Source of the DNA: Cobetia crustatorum
Lineage (GTDB): Bacteria; Pseudomonadota; Gammaproteobacteria; Pseudomonadales; Halomonadaceae
NCBI RefSeq assembly: GCF_000591415.1
Contig: NZ_JEMF01000003.1
Span: forward strand, 1-64,000
Length of the DNA stretch: 64,000 nucleotides
Direction of reading: 5' to 3'
The translations under genes and the position numbers were made by a program. The notes beneath the pieces were generated by a model. The model saw only the letters and a program-made list of their open reading frames with translations, ran no database searches and was not told the origin of the DNA. Shown piece after piece: positions 37,062 to 45,750 of this stretch (position 1 is the stretch's first letter; each line of letters starts with the position of its first letter).

Positions 37062-38024
37062 CTAGTGATCAGCGACGGCGGCGTCTGCCCCATGTGTGTT
37101 GCGGATGTGTGTTATCAGCGATTGGCGCAGCCAGCGATGCCCCGGATCCTGCTCATGACTGGCGTGCCAGATGAGCCGATAGCTGAGGGCTGGCAGGCGA
37201 ACGGGTAGTTCGCAGATGGCTAGTCCGTGCAGCACGCTGCTGGCGTTGGCAAAGCTACGGGGGGCGCAGAATACCAGTTCACTGTGGGCCACAATGCTGA
37301 GGGCATCACGAAAATCGGGCACCAGCACACTGATGCGACGTGGCGTGCCATGGTACTCGAGGCGTTCATCGAGCGACCAGCGGGAGCGACCCTCACAGGT
37401 CGCCTGCACATGATCGAGTGCGGCAAACTCGTCAAGCGTCAGCGGCGTTGTGCGGTTCAACACGGGATGGCCACGCCGAACCAGCATCACATGGTCATCG
37501 CGCCATAGAATCTGAGAGTGGAAACCTTCCGGCAGGGTGGGCGGCTCGCCAGGCGTGTCGGCGGAGTGATCATGACCCGCCAAGCCAATATCCAATTGCC
37601 CCTTTTCCATCAAACTCAGGCAGTCGGCTTGCCAGCGACTGATTTCAAAGCTGCCGTGAGGTAGTGCGCTGGTCAGCGCGTGCGTACAAGAGGGCATTAG
37701 AGTGGACCAGGCACTTTCCAGCACTGCCATCTGAAAGCGTCGTTGGCTGGTGGCGGGTGCAAAGGTGGGCGGCGCACTCAGAGATTCCAGTCGTGACAGT
37801 AGCTCGGCCAGCTCGCCACGCAGTGCTTGTGCACGTGGAGTAGGGCGGAGTCCGTGGCGCTCACGAATGAAGAGGGGATCATCAAACATCGCGCGCAAGC
37901 GAGACAGACTCTTGCTGACGGCGGATTGTGAGAGATGCAGTCGGCTTGCCGCGCGTGTCACGCTGCATTCTTCCAACAGTATCTGCAGTACCTGCAATAG
38001 ATTGAGGTCGATACGTGTGCCCAT
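37062..38024 (-). CDS. LysR family transcriptional regulator
   Basis: A 320-residue LysR regulator: N-terminal winged helix-turn-helix (DLNLLQVLQILLEECSVTRAASRLHLSQSAVSKSLSRL is the family outline) and a C-terminal effector domain (ILWRDDHVMLVRRGHPVL). The start is uncertain: ATG 38024 gives the usual short lead into the DNA-binding domain, while ATGs at 38030 and 38081 are also in frame; none has a strong ribosome-binding site. It is divergent from the Bcr/CflA exporter gene, which is its likely target. The effector is unknown. Confidence 0.9.
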   Translation of the reverse strand: MGTRIDLNLLQVLQILLEECSVTRAASRLHLSQSAVSKSLSRLRAMFDDPLFIRERHGLRPTPRAQALRGELAELLSRLESLSAPPTFAPATSQRRFQMAVLESAWSTLMPSCTHALTSALPHGSFEISRWQADCLSLMEKGQLDIGLAGHDHSADTPGEPPTLPEGFHSQILWRDDHVMLVRRGHPVLNRTTPLTLDEFAALDHVQATCEGRSRWSLDERLEYHGTPRRISVLVPDFRDALSIVAHSELVFCAPRSFANASSVLHGLAICELPVRLPALSYRLIWHASHEQDPGHRWLRQSLITHIRNTHGADAAVADH

Positions 38025-38096
38025 CGGCATTGTAGGCTTGAGAGGCTGTCGGCCTGTGATGGGAGAGTGCGTTGGGGACATGATTTTCGCCAGTGG

Positions 38097-38116
38097 AATA
38101 TCTTGCCTGAAATATT
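38097..38116. promoter_or_regulatory. candidate LysR-type operator in the divergent promoter region
   Basis: AATAT (38097-38101) and ATATT (38112-38116) form an interrupted palindrome with a 10-base centre, the general shape of LysR sites, between the regulator and the exporter. Inference only. Confidence 0.3.
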
Positions 38117-38235
38117 ATCATTTTGCTGCATAAGTCGCAGGCGCTAATCTCTTCGCCTTGTGACTGGTGCTTTGCCATCACTCCCAGTCTCTCCCCTGAC
38201 GCTTACGCTCCGATTCCTGACCCACGAGATTGCTC

Positions 38236-39450
38236 ATGTCTGTGTCCTCTGCCGCGGCTTCGCGGCCCATGCCTGGTGCTCGCCAGCTACTTCTATTGTT
38301 GGTCGGCTGTGTAATGTTCTCGCCCTTGGCGATCGATATTTATTTGCCTTCCTTGCCAGCGATGGCACGCGAGTTCGCGCAGCCGAGTGATGTGATGCAG
38401 ATGACGGTGACGCTATTTTTAGGTGCCGTCGGCGTTGGTCAGATTCTCGTGGGGCCGTTGACCGATCTCTATGGAAGGCGTCCGGCACTGCTGGGCGGCG
38501 CAACCGTCTATCTGGTGGGGGCGCTGGTCGGTGCGTTGGCACAGGACATCAGCATGCTCTATTTCGGCCGCATTCTTCAGGGGCTGGGTGCCTGTGCCAC
38601 CGTCACCGTCGCCTTCGCGGCGGTACGCGACTGCTATACCCCGGAGCAAGGCGCCAAGATGTACAGCTATCTGAATGGTGCCTTGTGCATCATTCCTGCG
38701 CTTGCACCGGTGATCGGTGGGCTGCTGGCGGTGCAGTTCGGCTGGCGCTCCAATTTCTTGTTCATGGGTGGCTTCGCGCTGTGTGTCGGGCTGGCTGCAT
38801 GGCGCTTGTTCGCGGAAACCCGTCCGCAGAGTACTGTCGTGGTGCGGCCGCTCTATAATTGGGCACGTTACCGTCCAGTGTTGACCAGCTGGCGCTTTGT
38901 GTATCAGGCGTTGGTTGCGATGGCGGCCATGAGCGCCATTCTGTTGTACGTATCTTCTTCATCTGAGCTGCTGGTCGAGCAACTTGGCCACAGTGAACTT
39001 GAGTTCAGCGCACTGTTTGGCGGTAATGCCGTCATCAATATCATTACCTTCTTCTTTGCCCCCCGCGTTATCAGCCGTCTTGGCCGTCAGCCGACGGTGC
39101 GCCTGGGGCTGGCAATCATTCTGCTATCTGGACTGATGCAGGGCGCTGCACTGGCTTGGCTACCGCTTTCGGCGGCCGCCTTCATGGTGCCGGTGGGTGT
39201 GCTGTCGGTCGGCTTCTCACTTGCCCTTGGTGCAGCCTCCAGCCTGGCACTTGAAGCCTTTGGCGAGCGTGCCGGTACGGCGGCTGCGTTATTGGGCAGC
39301 ATCCAGCTGGGTGGCTCGGCCATCGTGACCACCGTGCTTTTGAGTACGCCACTGGCGCCTCAGGAAGGACTATTCCTGATCAGTGTGGTAATGGTTCTGC
39401 CGCTCTTGTTGCTGGGTGCTCGTCATCAGCCGGGCGTGCCGCGTACGTGA
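38236..39450 (+). CDS. Bcr/CflA family drug efflux MFS transporter
   Basis: A 12-helix major facilitator of about 404 residues. The opening MFSPLAIDIYLPSLPAM, then GQILVGPLTDLYGRRPALLGG and RILQGLGACATVTVAFAAVRDCY, is the Bcr/CflA pattern; members export drugs such as bicyclomycin, chloramphenicol or florfenicol, and some export Cys or dipeptides. The substrate cannot be read from sequence. ATG 38236 is preferred to TTG 38230; the ribosome-binding site is weak. It is divergent from the LysR gene. Confidence 0.92.
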   Translation: MSVSSAAASRPMPGARQLLLLLVGCVMFSPLAIDIYLPSLPAMAREFAQPSDVMQMTVTLFLGAVGVGQILVGPLTDLYGRRPALLGGATVYLVGALVGALAQDISMLYFGRILQGLGACATVTVAFAAVRDCYTPEQGAKMYSYLNGALCIIPALAPVIGGLLAVQFGWRSNFLFMGGFALCVGLAAWRLFAETRPQSTVVVRPLYNWARYRPVLTSWRFVYQALVAMAAMSAILLYVSSSSELLVEQLGHSELEFSALFGGNAVINIITFFFAPRVISRLGRQPTVRLGLAIILLSGLMQGAALAWLPLSAAAFMVPVGVLSVGFSLALGAASSLALEAFGERAGTAAALLGSIQLGGSAIVTTVLLSTPLAPQEGLFLISVVMVLPLLLLGARHQPGVPRT

Positions 39451-39568
39451 GTCAGGTCTGATATCGAGTTGATACAGATCGAGTAATAAAGCATGACGAG
39501 ATGGTTCATTGAACTGGCATGACAAGCGTATGCTGTTGGCTCGATCTGCATGTCGCCAAGGAGACATC

Positions 39569-40486
39569 ATGGAATCAGCGGCACGTGTGCGGGTGATACT
39601 TAATGGCGAGAAGGCCCAGCAGCCGGAGCTGCGCGAGGCCATCTTCGCTCAGCGTGAGCGCATGGCGGGGCTGGAGGTTCGTCTGACCTTCGAAGGGGAG
39701 GACGTGGCTCGACTGGTGAAAGAGGCCGTTGCCGAGCAGGTCACTCGGCTTGTCATCGGCGGGGGAGATGGCACGCTCAACCTGGTCACCAATGCATTGA
39801 TGCAGCATCCTGTGGCACAGCGCCCCGAGTTTGCGATATTGCCGCTGGGAACGGCCAATGATCTCGCCACGTCGCTCAGCGTTCCTCTGACGATACCCGA
39901 GGCATTGGCGCTTGCCTGCGAGGGCTCGGCGCATGAGATAGATATCGTGAGCGTCGATGATGCCTATTTCATCAACGTGGCATCCGCCGGCTTTGGTGCT
40001 GAAGTGACCCGTTCTACGCCTGGTGGGCTCAAGAAGCTGTTCGGTGGCGGTGCCTATTCCCTGATGGGAGTGCTTAAGGCGTGGGACTTCCGGCCTTATC
40101 GCGGACGTCTCACGTTACAAGGTAGTGAAGAGGAGGCGGCGCTGTTCGTGTTGGCAATAGGCAATGGGCGACAGGCTGGTGGCGGGCAGGAGTTGGCACC
40201 GCGCGCACTGCTGAATGATGGCTACTTTGATGTGCTGGTGATTCGTGACTTTCCTATTGCGCGCGTCGGTGAAGTCGTCGAAGAGCTGGAAACTCTGCCG
40301 GATAACGGCGACTTCGTTCGCTATGTACGCACAGACTCACTGCACTATCGCGGCGAGCCTTTACCGGTGAATCTGGATGGTGAGAGCTACCTGATCGAGG
40401 ATAGCGAATTTCGCCTCGTCCCCAACGCGCTTCGCCTGGTCGCGCCGGACAATACAGCACTGTTAGGCAATGCAGTGACGCGCTGA
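39569..40486 (+). CDS. YegS-type lipid kinase (diacylglycerol kinase catalytic domain)
   Basis: Phosphorylates a lipid hydroxyl using ATP. 305 residues from ATG 39569, which has AAGGAG 6 bases upstream; the ORF to 39509 lacks a site. The nucleotide motif GGGDGT lies at 64-69, with PLGTANDLA at about 109 and GLKKLFGGGAYSLMG, GRQAGGGQELAP and PLPVNLDGE following in the usual order. It closely follows YegS, active on phosphatidylglycerol in E. coli. Single gene, same strand as the exporter, followed by a hairpin. Confidence 0.93.
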   Translation: MESAARVRVILNGEKAQQPELREAIFAQRERMAGLEVRLTFEGEDVARLVKEAVAEQVTRLVIGGGDGTLNLVTNALMQHPVAQRPEFAILPLGTANDLATSLSVPLTIPEALALACEGSAHEIDIVSVDDAYFINVASAGFGAEVTRSTPGGLKKLFGGGAYSLMGVLKAWDFRPYRGRLTLQGSEEEAALFVLAIGNGRQAGGGQELAPRALLNDGYFDVLVIRDFPIARVGEVVEELETLPDNGDFVRYVRTDSLHYRGEPLPVNLDGESYLIEDSEFRLVPNALRLVAPDNTALLGNAVTR

Positions 40487-40528
40487 TCGAGCGTGCAGCC
40501 CCGCCTTCCATAGGCCGTACCACTGGTA

Positions 40529-40574
40529 CACGAGCGCAGTCTGAGGTTTACTCGACTGCGCTCGTGCTGTTTAT
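40529..40574 (+). terminator. hairpin terminator after the lipid kinase gene
   Basis: CACGAGCGCAGTC (40529-40541) pairs with GACTGCGCTCGTG (40554-40566) around a 12-base loop; the following tail (CTGTTT) is weak. Confidence 0.6.
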
Positions 40575-40635
40575 GGCAGCATATTGTTGCCTACTCTCGA
40601 CATCTTGTTTCTGATTATTTCAGGGAGGCCATTGC

Positions 40636-41082
40636 ATGGAATATCTGGCCGGCTGGCATGTCTGGGTCATCCTCGCATTGATACTGGCGGGACTTGAATT
40701 ACTTGGTGCCCAATTCATCTTGTTGGCACTGGGTGTCAGTGCACTCGGCGGCGCAGTAGCGGCAGCATTGGGTGCCGATCTCAATCTGCAGCTCCTCAGT
40801 GCTGCCGCGACGGCACTGGTGCTTGTGCCAGTGTTCGTACGCAAGATTCACCCTAGGCTCTTGCCCAACAAGCGTTACGGCACGTTGGGTAGTGGGGCAG
40901 AAGCGGGACAGCTGGCGCAGGTCATCTCTGGTGTGTCAGGCAAGCCTGCCGTGCGTCTATCGGGCAATGAATTTCCGCTACGCTGGGAAGGAGAGGTAGC
41001 GCCGACGATCGGCGAGACGGTCAGAATCATAGGGATTGAAGGGATTACGGTGCGGGTCGAGCGTATCGTGCCTACGGCCTGA
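40636..41082 (+). CDS. NfeD family membrane protein
   Basis: A 148-residue protein: two to three N-terminal helices (VWVILALILAGLELLGAQFILLALG, LLSAAATALVLVPVFV) and a C-terminal OB-fold (GQLAQVISGVSGKPAVRLSGNEFPLRWEG, then VRIIGIEGITVRVERI). This is the short NfeD/YbbK type that pairs with a stomatin-like protein, present next. AGGGAGG lies before the ATG. The pair is thought to act in membrane microdomains. Confidence 0.92.
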   Translation: MEYLAGWHVWVILALILAGLELLGAQFILLALGVSALGGAVAAALGADLNLQLLSAAATALVLVPVFVRKIHPRLLPNKRYGTLGSGAEAGQLAQVISGVSGKPAVRLSGNEFPLRWEGEVAPTIGETVRIIGIEGITVRVERIVPTA

Positions 41083-41153
41083 GACGACGTCCTTTCACGT
41101 GATCGATACCAATGAAGGTCGCGGTAGCGGCCCATTCAAGGGAGTGAAGCACC

Positions 41154-42179
41154 ATGATCATCAGTCCGGGACTTGTCATAATTCTTATCATCGTTGCACT
41201 GGTCATCATCCTGTTGGCCAAGGGGTTGATGATAGTGCAGCAGTCGGAGGCCGTCGTGATCGAGCGCCTCGGCAGCTATAACCGTACGCTGGAATCCGGC
41301 ATCAATCTGGTGGTGCCCTTCATCGACAAGCCACGCTCCATCACCATTCGTCGCTATCGCCAGGTCAAGGGTGACAACCTGCCACTCGTCGTCGAAGAGA
41401 CGCGTATTGATCGCCGTGAAACCGTCATGGATTTCCCGGGCCAGAGTGTGGTGACCACGGATAACGTCACCGTCACTGTCAATGGCGCACTCTATTTCCA
41501 GATCGTTGACCCCAAACGCGCCGTCTATGAAGTCGAGAACTTCACCCAGGCCATCGAGGTGTTGGCCAAGACCAGTCTGCGTTCCGAAATTGGCCGCATG
41601 GAGCTGGACAAATTGTTTGAGAGCCGCAAGGAGGTCAACGACGCTTTGCAGGTAACGATGGATGAGGTCGGCGACAAGTGGGGCGTCAAGGTCACGCGAG
41701 TCGAGATCCAGGACATCAGCATGCCGTCAGAGGTGGAGGACGCCATGCGTTTGCAGATGGCCGCAGAGCGTAAGCGCCGTGCCACCGTCACCGAAGCCAA
41801 TGGCCAGCGTGAGGCTGCGATTGCGACAGCGGAAGGGGAAAAGCGCTCATCAATATTACGTGCAGAAGGTGACAAGCAAGCGTCCGTCCTGCGTGCTGAA
41901 GGTGAGCGTCAGGCGATCTATCAGCTGCGTGATGCCATTGGTGCAGATGACCCACAGCTGGTGATCGGTTATATGCTGGGCCAGAAGTATCTGCAGATGC
42001 TGCCGGACATGGCGCGTGAAGGCGATCGCGTTTTCATCCCTTACGAGGCGTCAGCCCTACTGGGTGCGATGGGCAGCTTCCGTGAGCTTGCCAGTGAAGT
42101 TGGCGAGCCCACCAATGCCAGCAATGAAGGTCTGCGACGCGCTCGTCAGATGATGACGGGCGAAGCCGGTCTCGGCTGA
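41154..42179 (+). CDS. qmcA: SPFH/stomatin-like protein (QmcA type)
   Basis: A 341-residue membrane-anchored protein: one N-terminal helix (GLVIILIIVALVIILLAKGLMIV), an SPFH/band-7 domain (QSEAVVIERLGSYNRTLESGIN, VMDFPGQSVVTTDNVTVTVNGALYF), a coiled Ala/Glu-rich segment (AERKRRATVTEANGQREAAI) and the C-terminal QLVIGYMLGQKYLQ. The order is that of QmcA (YbbK) in E. coli. It follows nfeD by 71 bases with a good ribosome-binding site and is almost certainly cotranscribed. Confidence 0.94.
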   Translation: MIISPGLVIILIIVALVIILLAKGLMIVQQSEAVVIERLGSYNRTLESGINLVVPFIDKPRSITIRRYRQVKGDNLPLVVEETRIDRRETVMDFPGQSVVTTDNVTVTVNGALYFQIVDPKRAVYEVENFTQAIEVLAKTSLRSEIGRMELDKLFESRKEVNDALQVTMDEVGDKWGVKVTRVEIQDISMPSEVEDAMRLQMAAERKRRATVTEANGQREAAIATAEGEKRSSILRAEGDKQASVLRAEGERQAIYQLRDAIGADDPQLVIGYMLGQKYLQMLPDMAREGDRVFIPYEASALLGAMGSFRELASEVGEPTNASNEGLRRARQMMTGEAGLG

Positions 42180-42300
42180 GTCGCGTGTTGTACCTCGCAT
42201 TATTTCTTGGTACGACATATCTGATCTGATGATGCGAATTGCAGGGAGGTAGCACGAAATCTCCTCGCCGTATTTTCTCAATCTTTACCGGAGCAAGACG

Positions 42301-42759
42301 ATGACTGAACCGAACGCTGATCATGCCCGCTTCCTGCAGGCAGCCATTGAAGAGGCCGAGAAGGGCCATGCGGCAGGTGGTGTGCCGATCGGCTCTGTGC
42401 TGGTTCATGATGGCAAGATCATTGGGCGTGGCCACAACCAGCGTCAACAGAAAGGCAGTGCGGTACTGCATGGCGAGATGGATGCGCTGGAGAATGCTGG
42501 CCGTCTGCCCGCCCGTGTCTATCGTGAATCTGTACTCTATACCACGCTATCCCCGTGCCCGATGTGCAGTGGCGCGATCCAGTTATATGGTATTCCGCAT
42601 GTCGTGGTCGGTGAGAATCACACCTTCATGGGCGCGGAAGAGCATCTGCGCAGTTTAGGGGTCAATGTCGAGGTCATGGATAGCCCGCGATGTCGTGAGC
42701 TGATGGAGACTTTTATTCGTGAGCAGCCAGAAGTATGGAACGAAGATATCGGAGAGTGA
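42301..42759 (+). CDS. cytosine deaminase of the yeast Fcy1 type (CDA fold)
   Basis: A zinc-dependent deaminase of 152 residues. Zinc ligands and catalytic Glu are at HGE 57-59 and PCPMC 86-90 (Cys86, Cys89). From memory the whole sequence tracks yeast cytosine deaminase: GGVPIGSVLV, GRGHNQRQQKGSAVLHGE, LYTTLSPCPMC, YGIPHVVVGEN and a C-terminal EDIGE. That similarity suggests deamination of cytosine to uracil, rather than the tRNA or guanine deaminase activity of other members. Bacteria better known use the unrelated CodA. No transporter gene (codB) is next to it. Start context is GGAGCAAGACG. Confidence 0.88.
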   Translation: MTEPNADHARFLQAAIEEAEKGHAAGGVPIGSVLVHDGKIIGRGHNQRQQKGSAVLHGEMDALENAGRLPARVYRESVLYTTLSPCPMCSGAIQLYGIPHVVVGENHTFMGAEEHLRSLGVNVEVMDSPRCRELMETFIREQPEVWNEDIGE

Positions 42760-42952
42760 TCAGAAATGGTGTTCGATAACATTTTCATGCTGTTAATTTG
42801 CCGTATTACTTGAAAAGCTGCCAATCGAGCACCATGTTTTTGTCATCCAAGCGTTTGATCACGCTTTCGCTTGCATGAATACTCGACCTTTGTTGCAATG
42901 CCTCTTGCAGGAAATAGGGGTTGGCGACTCCCCACCTATCATGGAGAAGACG

Positions 42953-43519
42953 ATGAAACTCAAGCAATGGATGATTCCCGCTCTGGCCGCTGGCCTGTCT
43001 CTGGCCATCGCAGGCTGCGATAACGGCGATGCTGACAAGTCCGCTCAGAAAGCAGAAAGCTCCGCAGAGCAAGCTCAGCAGAGTGCTGAGAAGGCAACTG
43101 ACGCTGCTGGCAAAGAAATGGATCAAGCCGCTGATAAAGCTTCTGAATCCATGGATGACGCATCTGACAAGGTCGATAACATGGCCGACGATGCTTCTGA
43201 CAAGGCGGACAGCATGTCTGACGACGCTGCCACTTCTGCTGACAAGATGGGCGATGACGCTAGCGCCAAGAGCGAAAGCGCTGTCGAATCCACCAAGAAT
43301 GCTGCGTCTGATACCTACGAATCTGCCAAGAAAGGCGTGAACGACGCTGCTGACGCAACTGCCGATGCCGCTAAAGATGCCTATACTTCCACCAAGGAAA
43401 AGGCTGCTGAAATGACCGATTCTGCTGAGCAGACAGGCGACTCCGCCGCTTCTGCCGCGAATGACAAGGTCGATGAAGCCCAGATGAAAGCCAACGAATC
43501 TGTTGATAGCGCCCAGTAA
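42953..43519 (+). CDS. Ala/Asp/Ser-rich LEA-like lipoprotein
   Basis: A 188-residue protein. From ATG 42953 (GGAGA 7-8 bases upstream) a short signal peptide ends in IAGC, a lipobox with Cys near residue 22. The mature part is almost entirely Ala, Asp, Ser, Lys, Glu and Met in irregular 7 to 11-residue repeats (SAEQAQQSAEKATDAAG, DKADSMSDDAATSADKM), with two Tyr and no Trp. This is the composition of LEA-type or YtxH-like helical proteins that act under osmotic or drying stress. Function is inferred from composition. A terminator follows. Confidence 0.85.
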   Translation: MKLKQWMIPALAAGLSLAIAGCDNGDADKSAQKAESSAEQAQQSAEKATDAAGKEMDQAADKASESMDDASDKVDNMADDASDKADSMSDDAATSADKMGDDASAKSESAVESTKNAASDTYESAKKGVNDAADATADAAKDAYTSTKEKAAEMTDSAEQTGDSAASAANDKVDEAQMKANESVDSAQ

Positions 43520-43670
43520 AGTTGTGTCCAGCAGGACACGGGTGTGATGAAGGCATCCATCTGATGTCTTCTTGAAGTATACAAACGCCGAGGCTAACTG
43601 CTTTGGCGTTTGTGCATCTGGCGTTGATCAATATTTCAGGTGCTTTGCCTGCATCTGCCTTGCAGACACA

Positions 43671-43696
43671 AAAAGCCCGCCTTTCGGCGGGCTTTT
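43671..43696. terminator. bidirectional terminator between the lipoprotein and csp genes
   Basis: AAAAGCCCGCC (43671-43681) and GGCGGGCTTTT (43686-43696) form a perfect 11-base stem around TTTC, between convergent genes. Confidence 0.93.
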
Positions 43697-43762
43697 CTAT
43701 TGCATGCTACTTGCCATCATCAGACAGCCGTTGAAGGCGGCCTGGATAGGCTGATCAGGAGA

Positions 43763-43966
43763 TCAGGCTACCTTGATGTTTGCGGCCTGAAGGCCTTTCT
43801 TGCCCTGAGTGACGTCGAAGGTAACCTTCTGGCCGTCTTGCAGAGACTTGAAGCCTTCTGACTGAATTTCAGAGAAATGCGCGAACAGGTCGTCGCCGCC
43901 GTCGTCAGGAGAAATGAAGCCGAAACCTTTAGTGTCGTTAAACCACTTGACTGTGCCAGTTGCCAT
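43763..43966 (-). CDS. cold-shock protein, CspA family
   Basis: A 67-residue single cold-shock domain that binds single-stranded RNA or DNA as an RNA chaperone. RNP1 is KGFGFI (residues about 14-19) and RNP2 is DLFAHF (about 27-32); it starts [16 protein letters not shown], typical of CspA/CspC/CspE. AAGGAAAG lies close before the ATG. The 248-base gap to the divergent oxygenase start leaves room for the long structured leader typical of cold-shock genes, though I cannot confirm one. Confidence 0.96.
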   Translation of the reverse strand: MATGTVKWFNDTKGFGFISPDDGGDDLFAHFSEIQSEGFKSLQDGQKVTFDVTQGKKGLQAANIKVA

Positions 43967-44214
43967 GATTCTTTCCTTGCTTACGTGATGATATTGGTGG
44001 TCTGCCCATCAGACCGGAGTGCGTTGGTGCGGCTAGGGGGAATTCCACCAGAGAGACGTGTTACGTCCTGCGACGACATCCTTTCCTGCTTGACCTACGC
44101 ATGCAGCCAAAACTGCATATGTTCGCATCTTGACCGATTAGTCAGTTGTCGTATTGGCGACTTCTTCCTGCTCAAGTAGGATGCTCACACAGAGCCAACA
44201 TAGATGGAAATGCC

Positions 44215-45054
44215 ATGAAGGTCCAGAACGTAGATTACCGCTCGGCAGATGCCGCCGAAAAATTCGTCGAATCCCTGCGTACGACGGGCTTCGGTGTGAT
44301 CAGGAATCACCCGATTTCCCATGAACTGGTTGAGAAGATCTACGCCGAATGGGCTGAATTCTTCGCCAGTGCAGACAAGCTTGAATGGCGCTTCGATCCA
44401 AAAACGCAGGACGGCTTGTTCCCGGCGAATGTCTCCGAGACGGCCAAGGGTCACACGGCACGTGATTTGAAGGAGTATTATCACATCTACCCGTGGGGAA
44501 AGATTCCGGACAGCCTGCGTGCCAATGCCATGGAATATTATCGTCAGGCAGAAGCGTTCGCTGCAGAACTCTTGAGCTGGGTAGAAGCTCACTCGCCGGC
44601 AGACGTCGCTGCGCTTTACCGTGAACCACTGTCCAACATGATCAAGGACAGCGGGCAGACACTGCTACGCGTGCTGCACTACCCACCGATGACCGGCAGC
44701 GAAGAGCCGGGTGCAGTACGTGCTGCCGCGCATGAAGACATCAATCTACTGACCGTACTGCCAGCTGCCAATGAGCCTGGTTTGCAGGTAATGGATGTCA
44801 ATGGCGAGTGGATGGACGTGCCTTGCGATCCGGGTCAGTTAGTCATCAATGTGGGTGACATGCTGCAGGAAGCCAGTGATGGTTACTTCCCGTCGACGAC
44901 TCACCGTGTCATCAACCCCACGGGGGAGGGCTCTAGCCAGTCGCGTCTATCGCTACCGCTTTTCCTGCACCCGCGTCCGGAAGTCGTGTTGTCCGAGAAG
45001 CACACGGCAGACTCCTACCTCAAAGAACGCCTGCGTGAATTGGGCGTCATATAA
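44215..45054 (+). CDS. 2-oxoglutarate/Fe(II)-dependent oxygenase, isopenicillin N synthase-like
   Basis: A 279-residue double-stranded beta-helix enzyme. Iron ligands are His173 and Asp175 (AAHEDINLLTVL) and His230 (STTHRVINP); the 2-oxoglutarate contact is R-x-S (SRLSLPLF) near 244. The N-terminal domain (LRTTGFGVIRNHPIS) is of the DIOX_N type. It belongs to the large IPNS-like family; substrate unknown. The start at 44215 matches the family's beginning, although the ribosome-binding site (GGAAA) is weak. Divergent from csp. Confidence 0.9.
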   Translation: MKVQNVDYRSADAAEKFVESLRTTGFGVIRNHPISHELVEKIYAEWAEFFASADKLEWRFDPKTQDGLFPANVSETAKGHTARDLKEYYHIYPWGKIPDSLRANAMEYYRQAEAFAAELLSWVEAHSPADVAALYREPLSNMIKDSGQTLLRVLHYPPMTGSEEPGAVRAAAHEDINLLTVLPAANEPGLQVMDVNGEWMDVPCDPGQLVINVGDMLQEASDGYFPSTTHRVINPTGEGSSQSRLSLPLFLHPRPEVVLSEKHTADSYLKERLRELGVI

Positions 45055-45226
45055 TGTCTTGAGCCAAGTCTTGTCGTTCTCAACGCCATCCCCGCGGCTG
45101 CGTGGGTGGCGTTATCGTGTCTGGTGTCGTTATCAATACCCCGAAGCCTTGATTCACGGGACCCAAGACCGCATTTGATAATATTCGATTATTACCATGT
45201 GCCGCTGAGCGGCTAAGGCGTTACTC

Positions 45227-45631
45227 ATGACAGATTCCCCCATGAATCAGGACACGCACTCCAAGACGATGGGCTACCTGCTATGGATCTTCGGTTTCCT
45301 CGGCGCGCATCGCTTTTACTACGGTAAACCTGTCACCGGCACGATTTGGTTGTTTACTTTCGGATTGCTGGGTATCGGCTGGCTGATCGACCTATTTCTG
45401 ATCCCCGCTATGGATCGTGAAGCGGATTTTCGTTTCCAGGAAGGGCCCATCAATTATTCACTCAGCTGGATTCTGTTGACCTTCCTTGGGGTCTTCGGCA
45501 TTCATCGCATGTACATGGGTAAATGGCTGACAGGGCTGGTCTATCTATGTACTGGTGGGTTATTCCTTATCGGTGTGCTGTATGACTTCTGGACACTGAA
45601 TGATCAGGTATCACAGCGTAACGTGCAGTAA
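45227..45631 (+). CDS. TM2-domain membrane protein
   Basis: A 134-residue protein with four helices arranged as two TM2-like pairs: first GYLLWIFGFLGAHRFYYGKPVTG, then SWILLTFLGVFGIHRMYMGKWLTG, each with the G-x-HR-x-Y-x-G pattern. The repeat suggests internal duplication. TM2 proteins have no settled function in bacteria. AAGGCG lies about 7 bases before the ATG. Same strand as the following small membrane genes, 113 or more bases apart. Confidence 0.88.
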   Translation: MTDSPMNQDTHSKTMGYLLWIFGFLGAHRFYYGKPVTGTIWLFTFGLLGIGWLIDLFLIPAMDREADFRFQEGPINYSLSWILLTFLGVFGIHRMYMGKWLTGLVYLCTGGLFLIGVLYDFWTLNDQVSQRNVQ

Positions 45632-45750
45632 ACGTCTATCAATGAGCGTTAAATACGATATCTCTTGGCCACTCAATAGTACCGAAGGAGTGTTCCGTCA
45701 GTTGTACGGCTATTCCCGTCACTCATGACCATCACAACAAGGAAATGAAC

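Noticed and set aside
42301-42759. tRNA adenosine deaminase (tadA)
   Set aside because: The motif order and the C-terminal EDIGE fit cytosine deaminase of the Fcy1 type better than TadA.
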